The notes under the pieces: model-generated | What the model saw: only the letters and a program-made list of their open reading frames with translations | The model's database searches: none | What the model was told of the DNA's origin: nothing | Shown here: in pieces, positions 33,869 to 43,700 of the stretch | Numbering within the stretch: the first letter of the stretch is position 1 | Layout of the letters: every line of letters begins with the position of its first letter | Source of the DNA: Emergomyces orientalis | Lineage: Eukaryota; Ascomycota; Eurotiomycetes; Onygenales; Ajellomycetaceae | Reading direction: 5' to 3' | Assembly: GCA_002110485.1 (NCBI GenBank) | Contig: MOWL01000067.1 | Span: forward strand, 682,001-746,000 | Length of the DNA stretch: 64,000 bases | Program-made: the position numbers and the translations under genes

Positions 33869-35685
33869 ATGGACACGAGCACGACGAACCTTCCAGAGCG
33901 GCCGAAGCGGGTGCGGCGATGGCACCATCGAGGCTTCACTGGCTGCTCTACCTGCAAAAGCAGACATGTTAGATGTGATGAAGCCTCCCCGGCGTGTCGC
34001 AACTGCATAAAAAGGGGCCTGCAATGTGACGGCGCACAAGGCACGACGACGTTCAAATTCTACAGCCTTGACCAGATTGCGGCTGGCATTGCCGAACCAA
34101 GTGCCAAATGGCGAAAACCAAGAACCGAAGGGGAAAGTGACGAGTTCATCAAAAATGAGGAGAACAAACCCGTCGCGGCAGAAAAGGACACGCGGGATAG
34201 AGCCAAAACCGTAGTTCCAGTACGAGGCAATATCATATCCAAACCCAAGTCAGCGCCCCTCCCGGTCTCCATGTCTTCACCAGCAGATCTATATTACTCT
34301 CATTTCATCAATACAGTGTCGACGCTACTCATTGTGTACGACACCGACTACAACTTAAATCCCTATCGTTATTTGTTTCCCAAATTTGCCCATACCTCGA
34401 AAACGCTGCCAGAAGCAATGAAGGCTCTCGGAGCCCTCCAAATTGCGAATACCACGACGGGAAAGGCACGAGTGTGGCATATGCAGAACGCTATGGGGAT
34501 TTACGGCAAAGCCGTGCAGTCGCTAAGACAAACATTACGTGTAGGGCCCGCGCACTGGCAACTTACTGACCTTGCTACATGTTTATTGCTCTGTTTCTTC
34601 GAGGTTAGATTGGTTTTTTTATAATTAGATATTTATGAGTGTTCCCCGGGTAAAATCCCCTGCTGTCACTGTTTGGCAACTTACATTCTACGCAGATGAT
34701 GGACTCGGAGACGGGGAACTGGAAGGTACATCTCCGTGGTGTCCGCGACCTTTTTGAGGCAATGATGCAGCCGATTCAGCCAGAACCCACTTCTGCCATC
34801 GGTACCACAACCTCCGCTATGCGACTTGAGACGCCAGAACTATCACTAAAGCGTTTCCTAATTTCTCTTACTGCGTATCTTGATGTTGCCGGTGCCGTTT
34901 CTTCGAGTGAAGGAACGGTCATCGACGGCCCTTATTGGGAATCTCATGGTGGGGGGTGGCAATATAATCTAGGCGTCTCTGGTTCTTTGCCAGAAGATTC
35001 GTGCAACGCCGCCGTTTTATCAGCACTACGTCGTCATTGGTCCTTGCTAATGTGCATACAAACCGATATAAGCTCCTTTGCGAGCGCCAAACGAAAAGGG
35101 ATGCCCATCGATGACCAAAAGGCCACCCTGGCAAACCTTGAAACCCGACTTACGTTGTGGAGGTCGATGGCGCCTGAATGCTTTTCAATGATTGACTCCT
35201 CACTGGAAGGCACCGCGAAAATTCATGGAAATGCGGAACTGCTGGAGGGCACCGCTTGCGTTGAAGCCTATGAAAAGGCTACGATTGTTTACCTCTACAT
35301 GGTCTCTGTTGCCGGAGAGCGTGTACCCCGTGCCTCACCTCCCCATATAACAGCAGCTTCCAAGCGTGTCATAACCCTGTTCAGAGATTTTGGTAGAGGT
35401 GTAGGCCAGTTAGGGATGCTCTGGGCCTTGTACATTGCTGCATTGGAGACCAACGATCCCTTGGAACAGGACGTTTTGAGAGAAATATTTACTGGCATGG
35501 CGAGGTTTGGTTTTAAGGTGAGATAACCCAATACCATCTCTGCTAACGGTCACAAAACTGACCACTATTAGAACACCACCAAAGCCCTTGTTATTTTGGA
35601 AAATGCTTGGTTGCATAAACGAGCATTCGCCCAATACGAGTGGACTCAGGCGCCGCATCTGGAAACATCGCTGCTTCTACCATGA
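33869..35685 (+). CDS. Zn2Cys6 (fungal binuclear cluster) transcription factor
   Basis: A fungus-specific DNA-binding regulator, expected to act in the nucleus. Three exons are inferred: 33869-34603, 34696-35517 and 35572-35685, giving 556 aa. The Zn2Cys6 cluster lies at residues 26-53: C-x2-C-x6-C-x6-C-x2-C-x6-C, beginning CSTCKSRHVRCDEASPACRN. Basic residues just before it (RPKRVRRWHHRG) belong to the usual arrangement. The rest matches the pattern of the fungal-specific transcription factor domain II: YYSHFINTVSTLL, FPKFAHTSKTLPEAMKALGA, LATCLLLCFFE and NWKVHLRGVRDLFEAM. Targets cannot be deduced; neighbours do not form a pathway. Introns of 92 and 54 nt are in phase 0. Confidence 0.9.
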
Positions 35686-38075
35686 TACAGCGTTAAAAGG
35701 GGGAAAAAGGCTCTTTAACCCTAACTATTACACAATGCCAAAGCACGTGAGTAGTTTGGAATAATACACTCATGGACCAAATTTCAAGAGACGGGCATAT
35801 TTTGCAACGATCACAGGACTATCATCCATATCACAATGGTATTCACTGTGTCGTGGCCCAAGAACTCTATATATATCGAGCAACAGGCGCCATACATACC
35901 CAAAATCTGAACCTCGATGATTCCTAAAAGTTGGTATCAGGCAGGCCCTCGCCCATAATCTAAGGACGGCGGAAGTAATACCGAAATCGGTTTTCCCACC
36001 ATCCCAACTCCCTTGCCAGATAACCTAAGTCACGTGGAGCAGGTCGGAACAAATTGTTGCACATCATGATGCCCTTCTTATCCCGCGATTTTGACATCGA
36101 TACTTGGAACGTTTGCGAGGAATATACTCCCCTCTATCGTCGAATATCGTCAGGGATGATATTGCTAGAGAGCAGGAAATGAGAAAAGCTCCAGATGTAT
36201 GTGACATATATGACATAGCCGTTCTCTTGGGTGCGATTGGGTATACACCTCAGCAAAGAAGCCAAAGAAACCACATGTTAGCGCCGTCTGTCATTAATCC
36301 GCGTAGTGGGTTCGGGAAAGAAAGGAATTGCCGGTTCCTCCACGGATACCAGTTCGACTACTAATATATATATATAAAACCAATGATACAACACGTTTCA
36401 CTGCAAAAAGATATGTCTCCTTTCATGAATTTCAAGCACTTACATAGATATATGTTTCTAGAGATAAAAATTGTGGCCCGCCAGCGGTCCCATAGCCACA
36501 GGGTTCAGAGATCAAATTCTCAACCACGATATTGAAGCAATGTTCTTATTTACCACGTACCTACGCGGTACTTAAGTTTATGTATTGTTGTGTCACTGCC
36601 AGAGGTACACAGCGCATCTATTCTCGACCAATCTTTGCCCAGAATTCTAACTAGGTTTTGGGGGCGGGGGTGGTGGCATGGGGCTACACATATTTTTTTA
36701 ATTGCAATTATTGCGCAGGATTCTATTTTACCCATCAATGATCACTCAACCTCCCTTTTGCTCGCAGGGCTGAGTCTTATACACGCTTTTTCATGGTCCC
36801 CCCTGGATATCTAGCGGAGATAACTACTGGCTGAGTACAGAGAACCGAGACAATAATAATAAGCACCACGGCTGTCCCGAGGAATCTAACGTAATCGGAG
36901 TTAACAGTAGCCCCGGTTTAGTCCCAGTCTCGATAAGATCAGCAAGGCCAAGCATTCAGACAGGGCGCTTAGTTTCGTGCACCGGTGTTCAACGAGAGGG
37001 TGTTTGAATGCGCTGGGGGGACCTGTGACTGCTTGAAATAAAGGATATTGGAGATCTAGACATGCTCCACGAAATCTTTAGCTGCGGATTGCCCTGTCAT
37101 CACCAAAAACCACAAGCGCCACCAGGCAAACAGCTCTTGGTGCGGGAATGTGTGAAGTATCTCATCGTGGCTGGTGCTTCATTGGATACATTTCGCTGTT
37201 ACTGCTTGAGCCTGAATGGGTTCATTTTATGGCCAAGTGTCTCTAGGGTACAATTGTTTGGTGAAAGAAGCGAGCCTTCATTCGAAAAAGGTGATGAATC
37301 CGAAGGCCTTGGTCACAATTTCCACTCCCAAGCTGGCCGGGGGGTTTGAAACTCTGACAGTGTTTGGGGTTCTTGAGTTGGAACTTCCAACGTTTCGATA
37401 GCGAATTCAGCATCCCAGCTTCGGGGCAACCGACTCAGAAGAATACTTTTCTTTTTCAATAAGCCTAGCCCACGCTGAGCCTAGATACCAAGAACTTTGG
37501 AAGTTTGCCAACGTCCGTTTACGCGTCCAGAATTCTGGTTGATGTCTATGGCACACCCCCCACACCCCCCCCCCCCCACCCTCCGCCCGATGGCCATAGG
37601 ATTCCGGCCCTGTTGGCCCCGAGATTACGGCTTCGTTTCACCTACCGCTGACGTACGGGCTATATCTTTTCCCTCTTACAATTGAAATGCGTTGCGACTA
37701 GCTCTTTGTAGATAGCCAGTCTCACCGCATTGATCGTTATCTAGATAGGGCAACTGTTTTGACAAGCATCCGAGACTCACAAATACCGGACTAGGTACAC
37801 CTCGGCTGCGTTCTTCGAATGGCTTATCCAAAAGTTAAAGGGCCATCTTCTTGGGTTGGGAAGGCATATAGGGCTCACTGCACTTCCCCCTGACATTTTT
37901 CAGAATCCTGTTCGCTTTCTAATCCAGTGTTACTACCTCACCAGTCTCGAGGCATTAATCCATTAGACGGCTCAACAGAACCATCAACCTCCTGTATTAC
38001 TTCTATGGTCTTGATCACAAACTACCATATACTTACAGACACCCAATACTAAACCATCCTCGCAAAACAGACGAA
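35686..38075. other. Intergenic, 2.4 kb
   Basis: No gene is supported. Contains a short (AT)n run near 36363-36376 and a 13-nt C run (37565-37577). A short plus-strand stretch near 37140-37190 (KYLIVAGASLD) faintly recalls an ankyrin repeat, with nothing around it to back this up. Confidence 0.45.
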
Positions 38076-38765
38076 ATGGAAAAGTATCGAGATTTTCCTG
38101 CCAAAGTTGACCTGAACACCGAGAACCTAGAACCTCTCCTCCCTCAGGAACCTTTAATAAACTATGGCCCGAAGCGAATATGTCTTTTTCGAGTATATCT
38201 ATTCGCTGTCAGCATCCTAGCTTTAACAGGCGTGACCATCTTAGTCACTACAACCATTTCATCGCCATCCTCATCCTCATCCTCACCATACACTACTTCC
38301 CTCCGGACCATCCCGCCCATAGAGTTTCAACAAAAGCAGTCCACCTACGGAGCCCAATGTGGTAACTCCCCCGCCGAAGCGCGCCGGCTGGGCTGCCGCT
38401 TTGACATGATAAATTTCAGTTGGCAGCACGCCGACTGCTGGGACGAGACCCTTCACACGCAATTCCTAGCCCGATATAAAAATATCTGGTACTGGGAGAC
38501 ACTAGGCGGAGAGCAGGTGCCGGTCGACGAAGTGCTGGCTGGCCTACATCAGGACTTAAATACGACTTGGGATTTCTATATCGTTCATTGTTTGTACGTG
38601 ATGGAGCAGGTGGCTGTTAGACAACGGCAGCTGTTAGATGAATGGTCACATCCATATCTGCATGCGAAACAGTGCATGCTTGATTTGATGGATACGGGGA
38701 AACATGCGGGGAAGACGATGATGACCAGTACGACGATGTGGTATCCGGCTTGTGAGAGAGATTAG
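38076..38765 (+). CDS. Small single-pass membrane protein of a UstYa-like fungal family
   Basis: An intronless 229-aa protein of a family widespread in Ascomycota, function unknown. A cytoplasmic acidic N-terminus (1-35) leads to one membrane segment (about 38-62, RVYLFAVSILALTGVTILVT), a Ser-rich linker and a lumenal domain. This domain carries the family pattern C-G-x-S-x-x-E-A-x-x-x-G-C-x-F-D (CGNSPAEARRLGCRFDMINF), then WQHADCWDE, WYWETLGG and a paired His/Cys arrangement, FYIVHCLYVM and HAKQCMLDL. The topology and His-Cys spacing recall UstYa/DUF3328 oxidases of cyclic-peptide pathways, but the strict HxxHC pair is not intact. No peptide precursor or other pathway gene lies nearby. Confidence 0.75.
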   Translation: MEKYRDFPAKVDLNTENLEPLLPQEPLINYGPKRICLFRVYLFAVSILALTGVTILVTTTISSPSSSSSSPYTTSLRTIPPIEFQQKQSTYGAQCGNSPAEARRLGCRFDMINFSWQHADCWDETLHTQFLARYKNIWYWETLGGEQVPVDEVLAGLHQDLNTTWDFYIVHCLYVMEQVAVRQRQLLDEWSHPYLHAKQCMLDLMDTGKHAGKTMMTSTTMWYPACERD

Positions 38766-40194
38766 CCAACTGATCGGTTGATTGATTGACTGCGTGTGTG
38801 CGAGACGCGGCTAGACTTTTATTGGCCATATACATACATGTAAGGGACGGCATTCGGTGTATTTGTGGATTAGTTATATCCCCTCGATTATTTTACCGTT
38901 TATGGATTCATGGAGCTTGTAGTGTTTTGGGGGGATGTGCGTTTGTATACAGCACAATAGCGAATCGTCAGCTACACCATATGCAGAGGCTCAACGGGAG
39001 TGCTTATTCTGGGCACAGAGCAAACTTTCAATCACCTAAAAAATTGATTTAATTTATGTCAAATCCGAAGTCCCAACTGTGAGGGCAAATTTTCATTAAA
39101 AGCACGAAAGGGCGGAGCGTAAAGTGTTGTGGTAGGATTAAGCAAACAGATCCCGAATCAGAAGGTGATTTTGTCAATAGCCTCCGAGGGCTTGAATGAC
39201 ATGTATGGATATCCAGGTTCCCAATTTATGCGGTGGGAGTGACACCAACCACCAGAAAAATGGATTACAATTTGTCCAATCGAGAATGTGAAGAGGGGAG
39301 CAGGGAGAATATGAACCCATCCCAGTTTCAGATATGCTGCTTCAAGTGCGTTTCACCAGTTCTAGTCGAAAAGGACAGAAACCAGCACACTTGCATGGTA
39401 TCTCTTTCAATTTCTGAGTATTTCTTGGCTAGTCCCCGCTGGCTATACCATTCTCTGATCTTTGAAGGAATTTGCAAAACAAGCTGGTGGAAGTGTTGGT
39501 GATTAATCGGCGCTGATATCCGGGTTTCATTACGGGTGAAAATGCATCTCTTGCCGTGCTCTTGGTAGGGGATTGATGCTCTCCGCCAACACAGAAGCTT
39601 CGAGTGTTTGCTCGTTTCACATATGCAACCCGGGATCGAAAATAGGTCCATGGCAGAATCTCGGGTTCGGATTCTATCTTTCCTCCGCCTCAAACCGCAC
39701 TCCATTGTATTATATCTCCACAATCAAGCCCCGTGCCTCTCTTCTTGGTGATGTTGGATGTGTCAAAGAAGCAGGGCTTTTCTCATTTTTCCGTCGGCAA
39801 CTTTCCCCTTTCCAAACTGTCTTCTTTCTTTTCGGAAATCATGAACCTACGATTTCAACTTGGAATAATTGACAACTGGTTATTACACTCTAGCCAAACT
39901 GGAGGGATGAGTTGATATTTCTCCGTTTCAATAACGCATCTAATGCTAGAATCCCACCGGACTCTCATGGCTGATGGTTCGGATCCAGTGGGAAGGCCAG
40001 TGGCCAAGGCATGCCCAAGTGATAGTTATGGGACGGTCGGAATGAAATGTGGTTTCCAGAGTGTTATAATCCAATTTACCTTCAGCTATAAGCTATGACT
40101 TCTTTGGTTATTATGTACATGTACATGACAAAATCAAGGTATCCACCCAAAAGGAAAAGAGCCGCCTGTCACTAATCCAACCTCACAATAACCT
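38766..40194. other. Intergenic between convergent genes
   Basis: About 1.4 kb; short frames on both strands have no recognisable features. No gene or RNA called. Confidence 0.45.
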
Positions 40195-41187
40195 TCAGGA
40201 TTGGGCATCGGCAACCACAGCTCGATGATCGGAAAAGAAGATGCCATCATCGAACTTATTCGGTAGCACCGCGTAGCGGTTCACGTCCCAGGTGCCCTCG
40301 TCACCCCATCCGCAGAGATTACCTTGTCCCACGAATACATAGTCGATTCGCGAGGTCCCAACCTCCGAGTTAAAGCCGGTAAACGTCTTCCGATTCCCGT
40401 ATATATTCTTATCCCCAAATTTCTTGACTGGATCCGCCAGGACCTTGGATTCAGTGACGACTTTGTATGCCTCCTGGCCTTCCTCGCTGTTGAAATCGCC
40501 CGTAAGCATGACACCGGCAATTTTGCACCTGTACTCCCGCTTCTTTTTATAATCGCCAATAAGTTTGATAATGAGCTCCGACCCGTGCAGACGTGCGTCC
40601 GAAACCTGATGATCGAGATGCGTGTTCATAACCAATACTAGCTCCCTCGACCGCTTGTTCTTGAAAACTCCAATGGTGACGATCCGGCGATTCGTGGCGC
40701 CCCATCCATAAGAAGGAACATCAGGCGTCTCCGATAACCACTTCGTATCGGTTTCGACTAATTCCCAGAGCGATTTGCGATATAGGATGGGAGAGTACTC
40801 TCCACTCTTTTTACCGTCATCTCGGCCAATGCCAATGTAAGCCCAGTCATTCCCACCGCTGCTGGGATGATTGTTCAACCCGTTGACAATATCTTCGAGC
40901 TGCGCGTGCAAAACCTCTTGCATTCCGACAAAAACATTGTCGGCTGTGCCCGCTTCGTATGCGACTTGGGTGATCAAATTTCCGCGTCGCTCCGACCATG
41001 CTTTCTCGTTTCCTGAGGGTTTTGCTGCGTAGCGGACATTGAAGCTCATCAGACGGAGAGATAAAGACTTATCGGGCCATGGCCATCCTCGAGGTGCCAA
41101 GGATGAGGATGGTCTTCCATAAATTAAAGTTGGCCAGAGGAAGATCGTGGCGCAAACAGCAGCGATAAGGTGATTAAGGGTCGCCAT
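40195..41187 (-). CDS. Secreted endonuclease/exonuclease/phosphatase-family protein
   Basis: A Mg-dependent phosphodiesterase or phosphatase of the DNase I-like fold, intronless, 330 aa. An N-terminal signal peptide (about 1-24, HLIAAVCATIFLWPTLIYG) suggests secretion. Fold motifs are in order: LMSFNVRYA (Asn ligand), VGMQEVLHAQL (Glu ligand), YSPILYRK, NTHLDHQVSDARLHGSELI, LTGDFNSEEGQEAY (Asp/Asn catalytic pair), TSRIDYVFVG and the terminal FFSDHRAVVAD with the catalytic His. All active-site positions are present, so it should be active. The substrate could be nucleic acid, phosphoinositide or another phosphoester. The arrangement resembles the group of small bacterial and fungal extracellular family members rather than DNase I itself. 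Confidence 0.9.
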   Translation of the reverse strand: MATLNHLIAAVCATIFLWPTLIYGRPSSSLAPRGWPWPDKSLSLRLMSFNVRYAAKPSGNEKAWSERRGNLITQVAYEAGTADNVFVGMQEVLHAQLEDIVNGLNNHPSSGGNDWAYIGIGRDDGKKSGEYSPILYRKSLWELVETDTKWLSETPDVPSYGWGATNRRIVTIGVFKNKRSRELVLVMNTHLDHQVSDARLHGSELIIKLIGDYKKKREYRCKIAGVMLTGDFNSEEGQEAYKVVTESKVLADPVKKFGDKNIYGNRKTFTGFNSEVGTSRIDYVFVGQGNLCGWGDEGTWDVNRYAVLPNKFDDGIFFSDHRAVVADAQS

Positions 41188-42166
41188 TTTTTATTTTCAG
41201 GCGAACATTCAAATATCCAACCGTGAACTCTGTGACCGTTTAGCTGATACTTGAGGTTTTTCCTTCTTCTTCTGAAGGGTTCGATTCCGATATATATATA
41301 TTAGCCCTCGAGATGCCGTTCTGAGACTGCCAGTTCAGGAACAGTACCACGTGGTATAACCTCGGGTACTTTTTCCTCCATCTGGTGCTCTTGTAGTATC
41401 TTGGCTGAACGTTATGAAATTTTTCGCCCACAGAAATGCCCTGCATGAACCATGTGTGCTGGAACAGAGGGGTAGACGAAGCACGCGCTATACCCTTTAA
41501 ACATAGTGCAGATCCACCGCCACACGTGTAAGGCTATCTTGAAGATCATTCGCTGAAAATTCCCGAATAAGAATGAAAAAACGCACCGCAAAAATAACAG
41601 TACCTTTTTCCGGCGTGAGCTACTCGAAGTTATACATCATCGGCATCGGGAAGTCGAGACAGTAAGCTCGCTACTTAGGCTGACACTTGCTCGAGAGTAA
41701 GCACGGATTCGTTTAACCCGGCGACAAAGCGAGCGCATGTTCCATCCTAGCTGGCTATACTCTGGGCTTCCTCTTCTCGCAGGAAGAATACTAAAAGAAA
41801 CATTCCATTCCCATTGTTTGTAACTCTGTATCCCAACATTAACAGCAAAAAATGATTACCTCTACTCTTGGAACAACGCCTTTGCCGTTTGTGGAGCAGG
41901 AATAGCCTGAGGACCAGTCAGTATGGAAGACGATAAAATTAGTGTTAAGCTTAACTCGTTTAGCCGCCCTGGTAATGAGCTTAAATTAAGCCTAGGGGTT
42001 GTGGGTGGTGTGTCAGCCAATGAGATAGCTGGGGAGAAGCTACTGGCATTGACGGATGTTGAAAGAAGAGGCGCGTACGGGCCACAGGCCGGTCGCAGTC
42101 AGACCCCGTGCACCCCCTCCCTTGGTTCTTCCAATGTCACACCAGCCCAAACAATGATGTTAAATG
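41188..42166. other. Intergenic, left flank of the Tc1 element
   Basis: Contains the promoter of the phosphodiesterase gene. A stretch at 41923-42166 is open on the plus strand but has no supporting motif. The transposon inserted at a TA within this spacer. Confidence 0.45.
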
Positions 42167-42168
42167 TA

Positions 42169-42196
42169 CGGAGGTTCATGTCAAAAGTTCTTTCCC
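42169..42196 (+). repeat. Left terminal inverted repeat of the Tc1 element
   Basis: Begins cggaggttcatgtcaaaagt directly after the TA target. Pairs with the inverse of 43671-43698, with two transition differences (positions 8 and 12). Confidence 0.93.
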
Positions 42197-42275
42197 ACGC
42201 TAAAAACGCCACAAAAGTATAATATGAAGATAGCAAGCTTTTGAAGCCACGTTCTATATCATATAATCTATATAA

Positions 42276-43553
42276 TCATCTGCGGCCTTCTTTATATTCA
42301 TTTCCCCCTTCTAGCTCTATAATCTTTTGAATATGAGTAGGAATCCGCTCTATCCATGCCTGTATAGTCTCCTGCGGCAGATCCTTCCAACACTGCTCCC
42401 ATGCTTTAATTGCTTCTGCCCGGCTCTTCGGAGCTCCCTTTGCGGTGGTTTTGCGCTTCATCCAGGGCCAGCAAGGTTCTATTGGATTAAGATCCGGAGA
42501 ATTACCCGGCCAGAGCATTCGCCGGACATTGTATATATCATAGATCCGGCGTTGAATATAGTGATCATGAGCAGGGGCCTTATCCTCCTGAACAATTGTA
42601 TCCGGGCGTTCTTTTTCACACTCTTTAGCAAAGGGAAAGAGCTTTGGAATGAGGATTTTCTTCTGATATCTATACCAGTCAATGCCGCCGTTCATGCCGC
42701 GAGAAAGCTTGCCAGTTCTCTTATTCCATTTCCATGTAGGCTTGCTGCCAGGCAGTTGATGAAGCTGAAGCTGTCTCATTCCATTTTCCAGTTCCCATTT
42801 CTCCTTCAAAAGAGGCTCCAATTCTGCATTTAAAGCCTCAATATCTTTAAGAGATTGAGCTTTTTCAGCAGCAGTCTCCGGAAGCCAGCAATGACAGGGA
42901 CCTTTTTTATCATAAGAAAAGCAGCCCCAAAACATGAACTCTGAAGACCCTTTCCATCGTTCACGAATACAACTTCGTACAAAGGCCTCATCCTTGGTTC
43001 GCCATATTCGATATCCACCGCGTCGATGAAGAAGAATAACAGAGGTTTCATCAGACCATATAACCAATTTCCAATCCTCAAGAGTCCAATCCTTATGAAG
43101 TAGGCAAAACTGAAGTCTTTCTTCTTTCATTCTTTTAGTCAAATCAGGCTTCCGTGTTGGCTTCGTCTTCTGAAATCCAGCTTTCTTCAGAATTCTGTGG
43201 ATCATTTTGACTGAAATATTGAAGTCTTCTTGACTGAGTTCATCTGCAATATCAGCACAGGTTTTCTCACGGCTGTAGCGATCAGTTCGCACCTTGGTTA
43301 TAATCTGTTGTTGAACTTCAGGGGTCTGTTTGGAAGGTCTGCCAGAGCGAGGAGCATCTTTGAGATAGGTGTCATTAATGACAATGGGTCGAGTATTTGG
43401 ATCAAATCCTCGTTCGATTGCGCGGGCATATATAAGATTGATTGTACGAACAGATATGCCAGTAATGCCGGATATTTCAAGGGAGGTCTTTTGAGCAATA
43501 GATTTAAGGGTAATCACTAGAGAACGCGTTGCAATATCAGTATTAGGAGCCAT
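42276..43553 (-). CDS. Tc1-type DDE transposase
   Basis: Cuts and reinserts the surrounding element. The frame is uninterrupted, 425 aa from the ATG at 43553; it remains open upstream to 43808, but this would run out of the element, so the internal start is preferred. Two helix-turn-helix regions sit at about 15-47 (SIAQKTSLEISGITGISVRT) and 75-125 (with an AT-hook-like APRSGRPSK between). The DDE catalytic residues are D168 (VIWSDETSVI), D324 (VQEDKAPAHDH) and E359 (NSPDLNPIEPCW). There are 34 residues between the second D and E. Between D168 and D324 an insert of about 60-70 residues (about 225-295, Lys/Glu/Leu-rich then Trp/Lys-rich) lengthens the catalytic domain, as in several fungal Tc1-like lineages. 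Confidence 0.95.
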   Translation of the reverse strand: MAPNTDIATRSLVITLKSIAQKTSLEISGITGISVRTINLIYARAIERGFDPNTRPIVINDTYLKDAPRSGRPSKQTPEVQQQIITKVRTDRYSREKTCADIADELSQEDFNISVKMIHRILKKAGFQKTKPTRKPDLTKRMKEERLQFCLLHKDWTLEDWKLVIWSDETSVILLHRRGGYRIWRTKDEAFVRSCIRERWKGSSEFMFWGCFSYDKKGPCHCWLPETAAEKAQSLKDIEALNAELEPLLKEKWELENGMRQLQLHQLPGSKPTWKWNKRTGKLSRGMNGGIDWYRYQKKILIPKLFPFAKECEKERPDTIVQEDKAPAHDHYIQRRIYDIYNVRRMLWPGNSPDLNPIEPCWPWMKRKTTAKGAPKSRAEAIKAWEQCWKDLPQETIQAWIERIPTHIQKIIELEGGNEYKEGRR

Positions 43554-43670
43554 CTTGACAAGCAATTTAATGAGAAACAAGAATATCATTCTTACTGCAG
43601 ATTTTAACGTATTTATGATGAAGCAGATTTGTGGGATTTCCAATTTAGTGACGTTATATAGTGGCTTGGC

Positions 43671-43698
43671 GGGAAAGAACTTTTGATATGGACCTCCG
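43671..43698 (-). repeat. Right terminal inverted repeat of the Tc1 element
   Basis: Reads inward on the minus strand as cggaggtccatatcaaaagt and is followed by the second TA. Counterpart of the left repeat. Confidence 0.93.
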
Positions 43699-43700
43699 TA

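Larger units (their letters stand above)
42169..43698 (-). mobile_element. Complete Tc1/mariner transposon (DD34E)
   Basis: The element is 1530 bp. Its ends are 28-bp inverted repeats (42169-42196 and 43671-43698) that match at 26 of 28 positions, both differences being transitions. It is flanked by TA on each side (42167-42168 and 43699-43700), the standard Tc1 target duplication. The single transposase gene inside is open from start to stop. All parts needed for movement appear present. Confidence 0.93.

Noticed and set aside
37062..37349. Ankyrin-like stretch (CVKYLIVAGASLD)
   Set aside because: Single short similarity without a repeat array or gene structure.
41275..41300. tRNA-like T-loop sequence gggttcgattccga
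   Set aside because: No acceptor, D or anticodon stems around it, and the downstream part is a TA repeat.
41923..42222. Open frame interrupted by the Tc1 insertion, as a disrupted gene
   Set aside because: No recognisable domain, and the sequence beyond the right end of the transposon does not continue it.
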